Of a stretch of DNA of 33,262 bases, positions 1-8,426 are shown piece by piece; positions within the stretch are counted from its first letter, which is position 1; each line of letters opens with the position of its first letter. The position numbers were made by a program, and so were the translations under genes. Location of the stretch: the NCBI GenBank assembly GCA_028284395.1, contig JANQRV010000608.1:1-33262 (forward strand), written 5' to 3'. Origin of the DNA: Saprospiraceae bacterium. Lineage in GTDB: Bacteria > Bacteroidota > Bacteroidia > Chitinophagales > Saprospiraceae. A model generated the notes under the pieces. It was given only the letters and a program-made list of their open reading frames with translations, made no database searches and had not been told where the DNA came from.

Positions 1-804
1 TTTCTAATCATCGCCCTGGTAGTCGGGCTGCTCGCCGTCGTAGCCCTTGCTGTCTTCTACTACCAAAACTGGCGCAAAGACCAACTGATCACCCATCAAA
101 ACGAAACGCTCAATCAACAAAAAATCAAAGAACTGGAACAGCGTCAGCAACTCCTGTCGCTCAATGCAATGTTGGTCGGTCAGGAACAGGAACGCCAAAG
201 GATTGCTCAGGATCTACACGATGGCCTGGGAGGACTTTTGTCTTCCGTCAGATCATATTTTGGCTCTTTAGAAAATAAGATAGAGCACCACCGTGACCGC
301 GAGTTATTCGGCAAAACACATCAGTTGCTCGACAATGCCGCCAGTGAAGTTCGCCGGATTGCCCACAATATGATGCCGGGAGCGTTGACCAAAATCGGAC
401 TGCTTGGTGCCATCCAAGACATTACGCATGCCATAGAGGCCTCGGAAGAAATGAAGATTTCTCTACAGGCCATTAACATGGAGGAACGCCTGCCCAATGA
501 TAAAGAAATTAGCCTGTACCGAATCGTGCAGGAAATTTTGAACAACATTGTTAAATATGCACAGGCCGACAAGGTCATTGTTCAGCTTTCCCGGCACGAA
601 AATCTGGTCACGCTCATTGTTGAAGACAATGGCATCGGCTTTGATGTAAATGCAGCCAAAGCCAAAGGCGGACTGGGTCTTAAGGGAATAGAATCCCGGG
701 TGCAATTCCTGAAAGGAGAATTAGACCTGTATTCGAAGCCAGGTGAAGGTACTTCCTATACCATTCATTTTCCCGTTCAGGAAGAGGCCGTGCAGGCATC
801 ATAG
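1..804 (+). CDS. Sensor histidine kinase, HisKA_3/NarL type (5' end outside window)
   Basis: The reading frame is open from base 1, so this is the C-terminal 267 residues of a longer protein. It begins with a membrane helix (visible residues 1-21), followed by a charged linker likely to form a coiled coil. The dimerisation and phosphoacceptor motif ERQRIAQDLHDGLGG has its histidine at visible residue 73, which is the HisKA_3 signature. A HATPase_c domain follows, with the N box (EILNNIVKYA), G1 (DNGIGF) and G2 (GLGLKGI). Such kinases normally phosphorylate a LuxR/NarL-type response regulator; none lies downstream, so the partner is upstream of the window or elsewhere. The sensor part cannot be seen, though TPR-containing sensors are common for this architecture in Bacteroidota. 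The stop at 802-804 lies 12 bases from the stop of the convergent amidohydrolase gene. The kinase assignment is firm; the signal is unknown. Confidence 0.93.
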   Translation, partial: FLIIALVVGLLAVVALAVFYYQNWRKDQLITHQNETLNQQKIKELEQRQQLLSLNAMLVGQEQERQRIAQDLHDGLGGLLSSVRSYFGSLENKIEHHRDRELFGKTHQLLDNAASEVRRIAHNMMPGALTKIGLLGAIQDITHAIEASEEMKISLQAINMEERLPNDKEISLYRIVQEILNNIVKYAQADKVIVQLSRHENLVTLIVEDNGIGFDVNAAKAKGGLGLKGIESRVQFLKGELDLYSKPGEGTSYTIHFPVQEEAVQAS

Positions 805-816
805 TCCTTCTGTAGG

Positions 817-2220
817 TTAATTGGCGTGGCGAGCTGCAATGGCCGCTAATTTCTCGTCAATCTGTTGCTTCGAAAGCCATTTTCCCCGCACCATCACGCC
901 GTTGATTTTTTTCATATGCTCAATATCTTCCAACGGATTGGCACCTAGCAGAATCAGGTCGGCCGAGGCGCCGCTGGCAACAATACCGTATTGGCCATCA
1001 TCTCCAAAGAAACGTGCCGGGTTGACGGTGCCGCTCTTTAATACCTCGTAATTGGAAATACCGGCATCGACCATCGAGCGCATTTCATGCTGAATCGAAA
1101 AACCCGGAACATTCCCCACTTGTGGAGCATCCGATCCCAAAAGGAGCCCGACCCCCTCTTCGTTCATTGTTTTCAGCAACTCCTTTCTGATATCAATGAA
1201 GACGGCCATGGTATCTTTATTAAAGGTTTCCGGGTTTAGGATTCTTTCTTTATAGCTGCGCCAGTTGAAGAGCGTCGAGCCGCTCATGTACTTCATCTCC
1301 GGACGACTGACCAATTCGGCGCCGCTCTCAGGCGAACTCCAGTTGACGAGCAGGCTTTGCGTCGGAACGATCCAGATGTTGGCATTTTTGGTTTGCGCTA
1401 CCAGGTCGCCAATGGTCTTGCGGTCTGTCAGGTTGGTAAAGTTAGCACCAAACATACCCGCATTATTGGGATCGATACCGGCAGATCCTGGCACCATGCC
1501 CGTAACGTAACCATCTAGGTGATCGATGGAGCTATAGCCAAATTCAATGGCTTTTCGCACGCCTACATCGGCCGGAACATGCCCGGAGAAGGGGATGCCT
1601 ACTTCTTTCGCCGTTTTGACCAATTCTTCCATCACTTCAAGTTGAATGCCGGGATGGATTTTTAGAAAATCATATCCATCCTTTTGATAACGAGTCACTT
1701 TGACCCGGGCAGAATCGACCGATGGTACGGAGTTGCCATTCATGGAGGGACTGGAAGTATATATTCTTGGACTAAGAATATGACCGGCAGCGACTTCCTT
1801 TTTGAGATCTAGGTGGTAGGGGTTGCCAAGCATGCCACGAATCAGGGTAATGCCATTGGAAAGATAGAGGAACAAAGTTTCTTTTACCAAACTGTCATTA
1901 CCTTCCCTCGCAATGGGTATGTGTGCATGCATTTCTGAAATACCGGGCATCAGATATTGACCCTGGCCATCGATCAGGGTAGCACCTTTGGCCGGCTGAA
2001 CGGAGACCGCCGGTGTAATGGATTTGATTTTTTTATCAGCACCGATAACCACCATTTGATTCTCCAGAACCCGCTCCTGATCCATGGGGATTACATGGAC
2101 ATTAGTGAAGATGGTATCCCCTTCAATTCCCAGTGTTTTTGTACTATTGCAGGAATGAAAACTGAAGATGGTAAGAAAGCTCAAAAGGAAAAAAGTGAGT
2201 AGCTTTAATTTGAATTTCAT
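817..2220 (-). CDS. Amidohydrolase family protein, predicted lipoprotein
   Basis: The protein has 467 residues. The N-terminus is a basic and hydrophobic signal followed by FHSC at residues 21-24, which resembles the relaxed lipoboxes of Bacteroidota, so it is probably exported and lipid-anchored. The metal-dependent amidohydrolase fold is shown by HAH at residues 98-100 after the typical MPG turn, then SGHV, IDHLDG and GSDAP further on, which supply the remaining metal-ligand histidines and the catalytic aspartate. The N- and C-terminal strands (the latter with a typical SADLILLGANP segment) form the usual composite beta-sandwich. Closest relatives by eye are the imidazolonepropionase-like or Xaa-Pro dipeptidase-like exported amidohydrolases, whose substrates are mostly unknown, so no substrate is assigned. 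It is divergent from mtnA across a 76-base gap that must hold both promoters. Confidence 0.9.
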   Translation of the reverse strand: MKFKLKLLTFFLLSFLTIFSFHSCNSTKTLGIEGDTIFTNVHVIPMDQERVLENQMVVIGADKKIKSITPAVSVQPAKGATLIDGQGQYLMPGISEMHAHIPIAREGNDSLVKETLFLYLSNGITLIRGMLGNPYHLDLKKEVAAGHILSPRIYTSSPSMNGNSVPSVDSARVKVTRYQKDGYDFLKIHPGIQLEVMEELVKTAKEVGIPFSGHVPADVGVRKAIEFGYSSIDHLDGYVTGMVPGSAGIDPNNAGMFGANFTNLTDRKTIGDLVAQTKNANIWIVPTQSLLVNWSSPESGAELVSRPEMKYMSGSTLFNWRSYKERILNPETFNKDTMAVFIDIRKELLKTMNEEGVGLLLGSDAPQVGNVPGFSIQHEMRSMVDAGISNYEVLKSGTVNPARFFGDDGQYGIVASGASADLILLGANPLEDIEHMKKINGVMVRGKWLSKQQIDEKLAAIAARHAN

Positions 2221-2296
2221 TGCTAATTGGATTTTTCATTTCTGATAAGTTTAAATTAGATATTTTTCCAAGACAATAATAACCGGCCGTCAAATT

Positions 2297-3403
2297 ATGC
2301 GCATTAATGACCAACATTACCGGACCATTTGGGTCAAAGAGAATGATCCGGGCACTGTCTGCATCATCGATCAAAGAAATTTACCCCATGAATTTGTAAT
2401 CGAAGAATTAAAGACCCTACAGGACTTTGTGACCGCTATCCGCGATATGCACGTGCGGGGTGCTCCTCTCATTGGGGGCACGGCCGCTTATGGATTATAC
2501 ATTGCAGCACGAGAGGCACCTGAAGGATTGGGGTTTGAAACCTACATCGAGCAGGCGGTTATTCAATTGAGGAATACCCGTCCAACCGCTGTAGATCTAT
2601 TCAATGCCCTCGAGCGGGTTTTAAGTGCATTGAAAGAAGGAACCACAAAATCCGAAAAAGTGGCAAGAGCCTTCCAAACCGCCAATGAGCTGGTGGATGA
2701 AAGTGCAGAACACTGCCGGTTAATCGGTCAACATGGTTTGGAAATCATTAAAGAGATTGCGGAGAAAAAAGGTGGTCAACCAGTCAATATTCTGACCCAT
2801 TGCAATGCCGGTTGGTTGGCTTGTGTGGATTATGGTACGGCGACTTCTCCGGTTTATGCTGCTCACGATGCAGGAATTGCCGTACACGTTTGGGTCGATG
2901 AGACCCGACCTCGCAATCAGGGAGCCCGCATTACCGCCTTCGAACTGCTAAACCACGGCGTGCCTCATACGGTCATACCTGACAATACCGGCGGACACCT
3001 CATGCAACACGGTATGGTAGATCTCGTCATTGTGGGGACCGACCGTACCACCAAGTCGGGAGATGTGGCCAATAAGATTGGGACTTACCTGAAGGCCCTG
3101 GCCGCACACGACAATGGAGTCCCTTTCTACGTGACCTTGCCATCTTCTACTTTTGACTGGACCATTAGAGACGGTGTAAAGGAGATCCCGATTGAACAGC
3201 GAAACCAGGATGAAGTCCGGTTCATACAGGGACTTGCTGATGGCAAGATCACTAAGGTATTGTTGACACCGACGGAAAGTCCGGCCGTCAATTATGGTTT
3301 TGATGTCACGCCGGCACGGCTGGTAACCGGATTGATTACCGAGCGCGGAATCTGTGCCGCCAACGAGTCAGCTATCTTACAATTGTATCCGGAAGCAGTC
3401 TAG
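2297..3403 (+). CDS. mtnA: S-methyl-5-thioribose-1-phosphate isomerase
   Basis: The 368-residue product matches MtnA along its whole length. MtnA converts methylthioribose-1-phosphate to methylthioribulose-1-phosphate in the methionine salvage pathway, in the cytoplasm. Visible family motifs are RGAPLIG at 54-60, THCNAGWLA around the conserved catalytic cysteine (C169), DETRPRNQGARITAFEL, and GTDR with the conserved aspartate (D249) followed by SGDVANKIGTY. The length is normal for the bacterial enzyme. The eIF2B-alpha-like relatives such as ribose-1,5-bisphosphate isomerase are less likely because the cysteine and aspartate motifs both fit MtnA. No other salvage genes (mtnK, mtnB, mtnD) are next to it, so it appears to stand alone. 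Its TAG stop overlaps, in a palindromic CTAG, the stop codon of the convergent kinase gene. Confidence 0.96.
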   Translation: MRINDQHYRTIWVKENDPGTVCIIDQRNLPHEFVIEELKTLQDFVTAIRDMHVRGAPLIGGTAAYGLYIAAREAPEGLGFETYIEQAVIQLRNTRPTAVDLFNALERVLSALKEGTTKSEKVARAFQTANELVDESAEHCRLIGQHGLEIIKEIAEKKGGQPVNILTHCNAGWLACVDYGTATSPVYAAHDAGIAVHVWVDETRPRNQGARITAFELLNHGVPHTVIPDNTGGHLMQHGMVDLVIVGTDRTTKSGDVANKIGTYLKALAAHDNGVPFYVTLPSSTFDWTIRDGVKEIPIEQRNQDEVRFIQGLADGKITKVLLTPTESPAVNYGFDVTPARLVTGLITERGICAANESAILQLYPEAV

Positions 3404-5499
3404 GCTTTTAGGATACTGGAGGGTAAGGCAATTTGAAAGGAAGTACCGCCGCTGGTGCTTTCCTGAATGGTGATGTTGCCTTTGTAATGGTCGACGATCT
3501 TCCGGCAGATCGCCAGACCGATTCCCGTACCCTCGTACTGTTCCTGGGAATGGAGTCGTGTGAAGATGCCAAAGACTTTGCTTCGATATTCGGGAGGAAT
3601 ACCAATTCCGTTGTCCGATACGTCGAAAGTTATTTTTTCGGCAGACTCATTCGCCGAAATAGTGACGGTAGGCTTTTCAGATTCATTGTATTTCAACCCA
3701 TTTTCAATCAGATTTCTGAAGAGCTGTTGTACCAAGGTGGGGTTTGCGTGGATAATGGGGAATTCTCCATCTAATGTAACGTTTTGTTGGCGTTTGCTCG
3801 GTGTGGAATGAAGTTCTGCGATGGTATGTTCTAATACCTCCCTCATTGGTACCGGGTCGCGCTTGGATTCGAGATAATCCAGTTTGCTGTACTCCAAAAC
3901 GTCTTCGATCAAGGTGTTCATATCTTTGGCGGCGGAGAGCGCAAAATCGACGTACTCTTGTATTTCGGATACATTGTCTGGGCTTTTATATTTCCGCTTA
4001 ATGAGGGAAAGGAAGCCGTAAATGTTTCTCAGTGGGCTTTTTAAGTCGTGAGAAGCAACGAAGGCAAATTTCTGTAATTCTTCATTCGAGCGTTGGAGTG
4101 AAGCGGTCCGCTCTGCGACTGTTTTCTCCAAGATTTCATTGTGACGTTTCTTTTCCCAGTAGAAAATAAAGATAACGAATCCGAAAAACATGGTAGCCAA
4201 AATGGCGAAGGTAAAGATGTATCGTTGCAGTTCGTACCGTTGATTTAATAGCTCCAACTCGCTTTCTTTGTTTTTCAATTGATAAGTGCGTTCCACATTT
4301 TTGATGTTTGCGGCGAGCTTCAATGAAAATGCGGAGTCTCTCGCGATGTGATGTTGTCGGTGGAGGGCTGTGGCTCGTTCGTAATCTTCCCTGGCTTCAT
4401 GAAGCCTGGCATCCAATTGATAGGTATTAGCTAGGTTGGCCCAGGAACGGCCTGTGATTTCAGAAGCTAATGTAATGTACTTTTGTGCTTCGGTCAAATT
4501 GCCCATTTCTAGGTTGGCGTCGGCAATGTTGTTGTAAATGGTGGAGAGCCCCTTTTGTTTCCCAATTTTAATTTGTGCTTCGACTGCCTTTTTGTAGTAG
4601 GAGATTGCTTTTGCGTATTGTTGTCGATGCATATCCATTTTAGCCAATTGGATATAACATCGCGGCAGGGTATAATAGTCGTGGTTTTCTTCTGCTATTT
4701 TTTGAGCTTCCTTTAGGTAATTTTTTGCAGTTGCTAGATCTCCGTCTTTATTAAAAATTTTTGCCAGGGTAATGGATATGGTCGTTTTCCAAAACTGATT
4801 GTTCGTTTCTCTGGCAATTTTTTCTGCCTTTAATAAATAGGATTTGGCCTGGACGAGGTCATTACTGGCGAGCAGTTTGATGCCAATGTTATGAAAGGAA
4901 ATCATGTCATTGGCAGGATCGGAACACTGTTTGTTGATCGCCAGGGCTTTAAAATAAAATTCCTGTGCTTTTTCGGTTTGCTTGGAAGCGACGTGCATCA
5001 CGCCATAATTGTTGTAGGCATTAGCAAGTGGGGAACATGCTCCCAGGGATTCGAATATTTGGATGGCTTCTCGGAAGTGTTTCCCCGCCGTTTCCTTGTC
5101 TCCCCGAATGTCGGCAATGATGCCCAAGTAGTTTTTGATCTCCCCCTGCCGTAAGGTGTTGCCATGTTCCTCAAAATACAGCAGCGCTTCACGACAGATC
5201 GTATGGAGGCTGTCGTATCTGACCGATCCATTTAACGTGGTACAAATGATGTATTTACCTTCTGCAACGGCACCGTCGTCTCCAGCATTTTGGGCCATTT
5301 TTATTGCTTTTTGACTGTGCAAAACAGAACGGTAGGGTGCTGTTGTTTTGAACTGCCGGGCCTGTCTGAGTTGTTGTTCGACCTCGACTTTACCAAAATT
5401 GGCCAATGCCCTTGAAGCAGCAAAGCTATTGGTTGCTACCAAAAGAGTGAAAATGATTAATAAGCTGTACTTATCGGGGAATGGTTTTGCCAAATTCAT
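3400..5499 (-). CDS. TPR-repeat sensor histidine kinase
   Basis: The 699-residue protein has an N-terminal signal segment (residues about 12-28), a long helical array of tetratricopeptide repeats (about 35-400) containing typical NNYGV and YNNIADANLEMGNLTEA units, and one membrane helix (about 430-452, ending FYWEKKR). A coiled coil leads to a HisKA domain with the phosphoacceptor histidine in FVASHDLKSPLRN (about residue 483) and a HATPase_c domain with NLIENGLKYN, DNGIGIPPEYRSKVF and GTGIGLAICRKIVDHYKG. It is therefore predicted to sense through periplasmic TPRs and signal to a cytoplasmic regulator. No receiver domain is fused and no response regulator is adjacent, so it is an orphan kinase here. 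Its 3' end overlaps mtnA by four bases, tail to tail. The ligand is unknown. Confidence 0.93.
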   Translation of the reverse strand: MNLAKPFPDKYSLLIIFTLLVATNSFAASRALANFGKVEVEQQLRQARQFKTTAPYRSVLHSQKAIKMAQNAGDDGAVAEGKYIICTTLNGSVRYDSLHTICREALLYFEEHGNTLRQGEIKNYLGIIADIRGDKETAGKHFREAIQIFESLGACSPLANAYNNYGVMHVASKQTEKAQEFYFKALAINKQCSDPANDMISFHNIGIKLLASNDLVQAKSYLLKAEKIARETNNQFWKTTISITLAKIFNKDGDLATAKNYLKEAQKIAEENHDYYTLPRCYIQLAKMDMHRQQYAKAISYYKKAVEAQIKIGKQKGLSTIYNNIADANLEMGNLTEAQKYITLASEITGRSWANLANTYQLDARLHEAREDYERATALHRQHHIARDSAFSLKLAANIKNVERTYQLKNKESELELLNQRYELQRYIFTFAILATMFFGFVIFIFYWEKKRHNEILEKTVAERTASLQRSNEELQKFAFVASHDLKSPLRNIYGFLSLIKRKYKSPDNVSEIQEYVDFALSAAKDMNTLIEDVLEYSKLDYLESKRDPVPMREVLEHTIAELHSTPSKRQQNVTLDGEFPIIHANPTLVQQLFRNLIENGLKYNESEKPTVTISANESAEKITFDVSDNGIGIPPEYRSKVFGIFTRLHSQEQYEGTGIGLAICRKIVDHYKGNITIQESTSGGTSFQIALPSSILKA

Positions 5500-5759
5500 C
5501 TTTCATTATTCTGTACGTACTTCAGTGTTTTAGCTAACGGACTTAGCTGTATTTAGGTTTTGTATCCATGACTTAAACATTGAAGTCAGAGTGGCGAAGA
5601 TTGTATTGGAATATGGGCCTTGCTTAGGGAGTTGGATTAGAAGTGTAAAGTAAGGTCAAAGCCAATTCAAATTTAACAAAATTATATAAGAAATTCTCTA
5701 CAGTTTTCATTTAAGGCCAAAAAAGTAGCTGTGTAGTTCCTCCGGACGACTATCAATGA

Positions 5760-6060
5760 CAAAGGTGTTCAAACAAAGAAAGCTCTTTCCGGAGAAAGAG
5801 CTCTCAGTAGTTCAGGGATTACAATGGGGGGCAGATGCATCGGAGCAGGGGGGAGATGTACCCCGCGTTAGCTAATAGGGACCCGGAGCTGGGAGACTCC
5901 ATAGGGATATAGTTGCTACCATTCTTTACCGGAAACTCAGTAAAGCTAATACCACTCCTTTGCATGCGAACGCATTAACTGCCACATGCCAAACGAAAAG
6001 ATCTGTTGTCTACAGATAATTGCTTAATCGGTGATCGAACGATTGCCATTCGACATCGCG
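5760..6060 (-). ncRNA. Candidate structured RNA of unknown family
   Basis: Between the kinase and mnmE there are three local hairpins: 6001-6006 with 6012-6017 (6 bp, 5-base loop), 5924-5929 with 5940-5945 (6 bp, 10-base loop), and 5781-5789 with 5794-5802 (9 bp, 4-base loop). Read on the minus strand, the last is followed by a T-rich run, which fits an intrinsic terminator and gives the orientation. Just before it on that strand lies a C-rich direct repeat, TACATCTCCCCCC and TGCATCTGCCCCCC, separated by eight bases. GC-rich structured blocks stand out from the AT-rich flanks. It does not match tmRNA, RNase P RNA, SRP RNA or 6S RNA in any motif I know. The ends are guesses. It might instead be a leader or a decayed region. 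Confidence 0.35.
5768..5802 (-). terminator. Intrinsic terminator on the minus strand
   Basis: A perfect 9-bp stem is formed by 5781-5789 (AGCTCTTTC) and 5794-5802 (GAAAGAGCT) around a 4-base loop. On the minus strand the stem is followed directly by TTCTTTGTTTG, a U-rich tail. On the plus strand the tail is CTCAGTAG, so minus-strand termination is favoured. It lies upstream of, and reads toward, the TPR kinase start, so it would end an independent transcript. Confidence 0.6.
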
Positions 6061-6345
6061 ATTCAGGTGAGTGGTTTTTGCTTAATAAAAAGTTCAGAGG
6101 ATTAAATTGATAAGGTATCAAAAAGATGGGGAATCTTATTGATTAGTAATAAGTTCAAGGAATTTTAAGATAAGGAATACTCGTGTACTGGGGGCTTTGC
6201 GTGCTTAGACTGTATTTTATCTGCAATGGATAGCTGCTGGAATTTGTTGCAGATTTGTTTTTGCTGGCTGTAAAGGTATAAAAAAAATACTGTTTACAAA
6301 TTTTGCTATGTATTTTTTGTAGCACAAAGATTGACGGGCCTTTTA

Positions 6346-6353
6346 TACCTTTG
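6346..6353 (+). promoter_or_regulatory. Possible Bacteroidota -7 promoter box before mnmE
   Basis: TACCTTTG fits the Bacteroidota -7 consensus TAnnTTTG exactly and lies about 60 bases before the chosen mnmE start. A TTG at 6331-6333 is too close and a TTTG at 6316-6319 too far for an ideal -33 box, so the assignment is tentative. Confidence 0.3.
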
Positions 6354-6413
6354 GAGGTGCGTTCGTTATTTTTGAACAAGACTATTCAATTTAACCAGAA
6401 TCAAGAAGGTGCA

Positions 6414-7817
6414 ATGAGTAGGTATGTGGCCAATATGAATGATACGATTGTAGCCCTGGCGACACCACCCGGGACCGGTGCTATCGGCGTCATCCGGGTG
6501 TCGGGAAGTGAGGCTATTGCTTTGGTCGATGCCGTGTTTCACGGCAAACCGCTTGCGGAGCAATCCAGTCATACCATACACCTGGGGACCATCCGGGAGG
6601 ATAATGGCCACATTTTAGATGAAGTGTTGGTTTCCTTGTTCATTGTCCCAAAGTCCTATACCGGCGAAAATGTCATTGAGATTTCTTGTCACGGATCGGA
6701 TTACATCATTCAGGCAATTTTGCAGTTGTTGGTCAAGAAGGGAGCCCGACTGGCGCAACCCGGCGAATTTACTTTGCGGGCATTTCTAAATGGCAAACTC
6801 GACCTGAGTCAGGCGGAAGCAGTAGCCGACCTCATCGCTTCTTCTTCCGAATCGGCACACAGCCTGGCGATGCAACAAATGCGTGGAGGCTTTTCCAATG
6901 AAATCCAGAAATTAAGGCAGGAATTGATCGACTTTGCCAGTTTGATAGAACTGGAACTGGACTTCGGAGAAGAAGATGTAGAGTTTGCGGATCGCGATAA
7001 CCTGAAAACACTGGTAGAAAAGATACAGGGATTGATCCGGGCGCTGATCCGATCTTTTCAGCTGGGCAACGTGATGAAAAACGGCGTGCAGACCGTCATT
7101 GCCGGCCGCCCTAATGCTGGTAAGTCGACGCTGCTGAATGCACTCCTCAATGAAGAGCGGGCCATTGTCAGCGACATCGCCGGAACTACTCGGGATACGA
7201 TCGAGGAAGTGCTCAACATTCAGGGCATCAACTTTCGACTCATCGATACCGCCGGCATCCGGGAAGCGCAAGACCAAATAGAAGCCATCGGAGTAGAAAA
7301 AACGCTGGAAAAGATCCGACAATCTTCATTGTTGGTATACGTATTTGATGTGATCCAGACCCAGCCCGAGGATTTGCGCGCTGACTTAGAACGCCTCCTC
7401 ACGGCAGAAATGCATTTGTTGCTGGTCGCCAATAAAATGGACTTGAATCCGTACACCAAATTCGAACACTATTTTCCAGATTCGTCCACTCCCGTTTCCA
7501 AAGAACAATGGGTCCCCGTCTCCGCCATCAATCAAATGAACATTCCCCACCTCAAGGAAAAACTTTACCAGGCCGTCATTAATGAAGAATTTCAGCAGGG
7601 CAACACGATTGTGAGTAATGCCCGGCATTTCGAAGCATTGCAAAAAGCCAGTGAGAGCCTTGATGCCGTGCTGACCGGACTGGCATCCGGTGTTACCTCC
7701 GATTTTGTGGCCATGGATATCCGGCAGGCACTTTATTATCTGGGCGAGATCACCGGAGAGGTGACGAGTGATGATTTATTGGGGAATATTTTTGGAAAGT
7801 TTTGTATTGGGAAGTGA
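6414..7817 (+). CDS. mnmE: tRNA uridine-5-carboxymethylaminomethyl(34) synthesis GTPase MnmE
   Basis: The product (467 residues from this start) is MnmE, the GTPase that with MnmG modifies the wobble uridine of certain tRNAs. The N-terminal folate-binding domain begins with NDTIVALATPPGTGAIGVIR. A central helical domain is split by the G domain, whose motifs GRPNAGKST, AGTTRDT, DTAG and NKMD are all present. The protein ends in FCIGK, the family's invariant C-terminus with its functional cysteine. I chose ATG 6414, preceded by AAGAAGG and giving a normal length. The frame stays open back to a TTG at 6303, but that extension is not conserved in the family. ATG 6435 (MNDTIVAL) is an alternative start seven codons in. 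It is a single-gene unit followed by a strong hairpin. Confidence 0.97.
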   Translation: MSRYVANMNDTIVALATPPGTGAIGVIRVSGSEAIALVDAVFHGKPLAEQSSHTIHLGTIREDNGHILDEVLVSLFIVPKSYTGENVIEISCHGSDYIIQAILQLLVKKGARLAQPGEFTLRAFLNGKLDLSQAEAVADLIASSSESAHSLAMQQMRGGFSNEIQKLRQELIDFASLIELELDFGEEDVEFADRDNLKTLVEKIQGLIRALIRSFQLGNVMKNGVQTVIAGRPNAGKSTLLNALLNEERAIVSDIAGTTRDTIEEVLNIQGINFRLIDTAGIREAQDQIEAIGVEKTLEKIRQSSLLVYVFDVIQTQPEDLRADLERLLTAEMHLLLVANKMDLNPYTKFEHYFPDSSTPVSKEQWVPVSAINQMNIPHLKEKLYQAVINEEFQQGNTIVSNARHFEALQKASESLDAVLTGLASGVTSDFVAMDIRQALYYLGEITGEVTSDDLLGNIFGKFCIGK

Positions 7818-7846
7818 CGGGAAAACAACCGCCTAACAACAAAATA

Positions 7847-7885
7847 ACAAAAGTCTTGTAAAACCGCAATTTACAAGACTTTTGT
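7847..7885. terminator. Perfect 16-bp hairpin after mnmE
   Basis: ACAAAAGTCTTGTAAA at 7847-7862 is an exact reverse complement of 7870-7885, with a 7-base loop. It begins 29 bases after the mnmE stop. It could end mnmE transcription; the minus-strand side has the more T-rich tail, so it may work in both directions. Because integrase and excisionase-like genes follow at once, it could also be part of an old attachment site. Confidence 0.65.
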
Positions 7886-8070
7886 AATTAATTCTATCAC
7901 ATTTGCCCTTTCTTTTTATTGCATTTCTTTCCGAATATTTGTACCTTATCTGTACATCTGAAGTAGTTCTGAATATACGAGGTACAAACTTGGAGAAATT
8001 ATGAAACATAAAGAAACAAATTGAAATACAAATACACAACTCGCACCCCAACTAAAAGAGAAATCACCAT

Positions 8071-8421
8071 ATGAGCAGCAACATCCGAATCCAAAGAATC
8101 TGTCAACACTGCGGTGAAACGTTCACCGCCAAGACCACTGTAACCAAGTATTGTGGCGACCGCTGCGCCAAAAGGGCTTACAAAGCCCGGAAGAAATCGG
8201 AGAAGATCGAAGCCAGCCAACAGGAAACGCAAGCACAGATCGAAAGACCCATCATCGAGATACAAGCCAAGGAATTCTTATCCATCGAAGAAACCTGTCA
8301 ATTGTTTGGAATCAGTCGCACCACATTGTGGCGAATCATCAAGCAAGGAAAGCTCAAAACAGCAAACCTCGGCCGCCGGGTCATCATCCGCAAAGCCGAT
8401 TTACACCAACTCTTCAACTAA
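8071..8421 (+). CDS. Zinc-finger plus helix-turn-helix DNA-binding protein
   Basis: This 116-residue protein has a four-cysteine zinc-binding motif (C11, C14, C28, C32) in a segment reading ICQHCGETF and TKYCGDRCAKRAY. A charged linker follows, then a C-terminal helix-turn-helix of the excisionase/MerR-like type (about residues 69-115, FLSIEETCQLFGISRTTLWR and the wing GRRVIIRKADLHQLF). Proteins of this build commonly sit beside tyrosine integrases in Bacteroidota elements, where they act as excisionase-like or element regulators. The next gene, starting five bases after the stop, is an integrase fragment, which supports that reading. The start ATG at 8071 is the only good one. The element context is inference; DNA binding is well supported by the HTH. 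Confidence 0.85.
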   Translation: MSSNIRIQRICQHCGETFTAKTTVTKYCGDRCAKRAYKARKKSEKIEASQQETQAQIERPIIEIQAKEFLSIEETCQLFGISRTTLWRIIKQGKLKTANLGRRVIIRKADLHQLFN

Positions 8422-8426
8422 CTGTT

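Larger units (their letters stand above)
5500..6413. other. 914-base stretch without a convincing protein gene
   Basis: This gap separates the divergently read TPR kinase and mnmE. No open frame over about 60 codons with protein-like composition is seen on either strand. It holds several hairpins in 5781-6017, described separately as a candidate minus-strand RNA with its terminator, and a promoter-like box before mnmE at 6346-6353. Short frames that could be leader peptides exist on the minus strand, for example a 16-codon frame starting MVATISLW, but nothing shows they are translated. The stretches 5500-5760 and about 6060-6340 hold nothing I recognise. Confidence 0.7.

Noticed and set aside
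6303..6413. TTG-started 37-codon extension of mnmE
   Set aside because: The extension is not part of the MnmE family and covers a promoter-like TACCTTTG box; ATG 6414 gives normal length.
8151..8426. Upstream extension of the integrase fragment through the HTH gene
   Set aside because: It lies out of frame over a well-supported HTH gene and its residues are low-complexity; the integrase family start fits ATG 8427.
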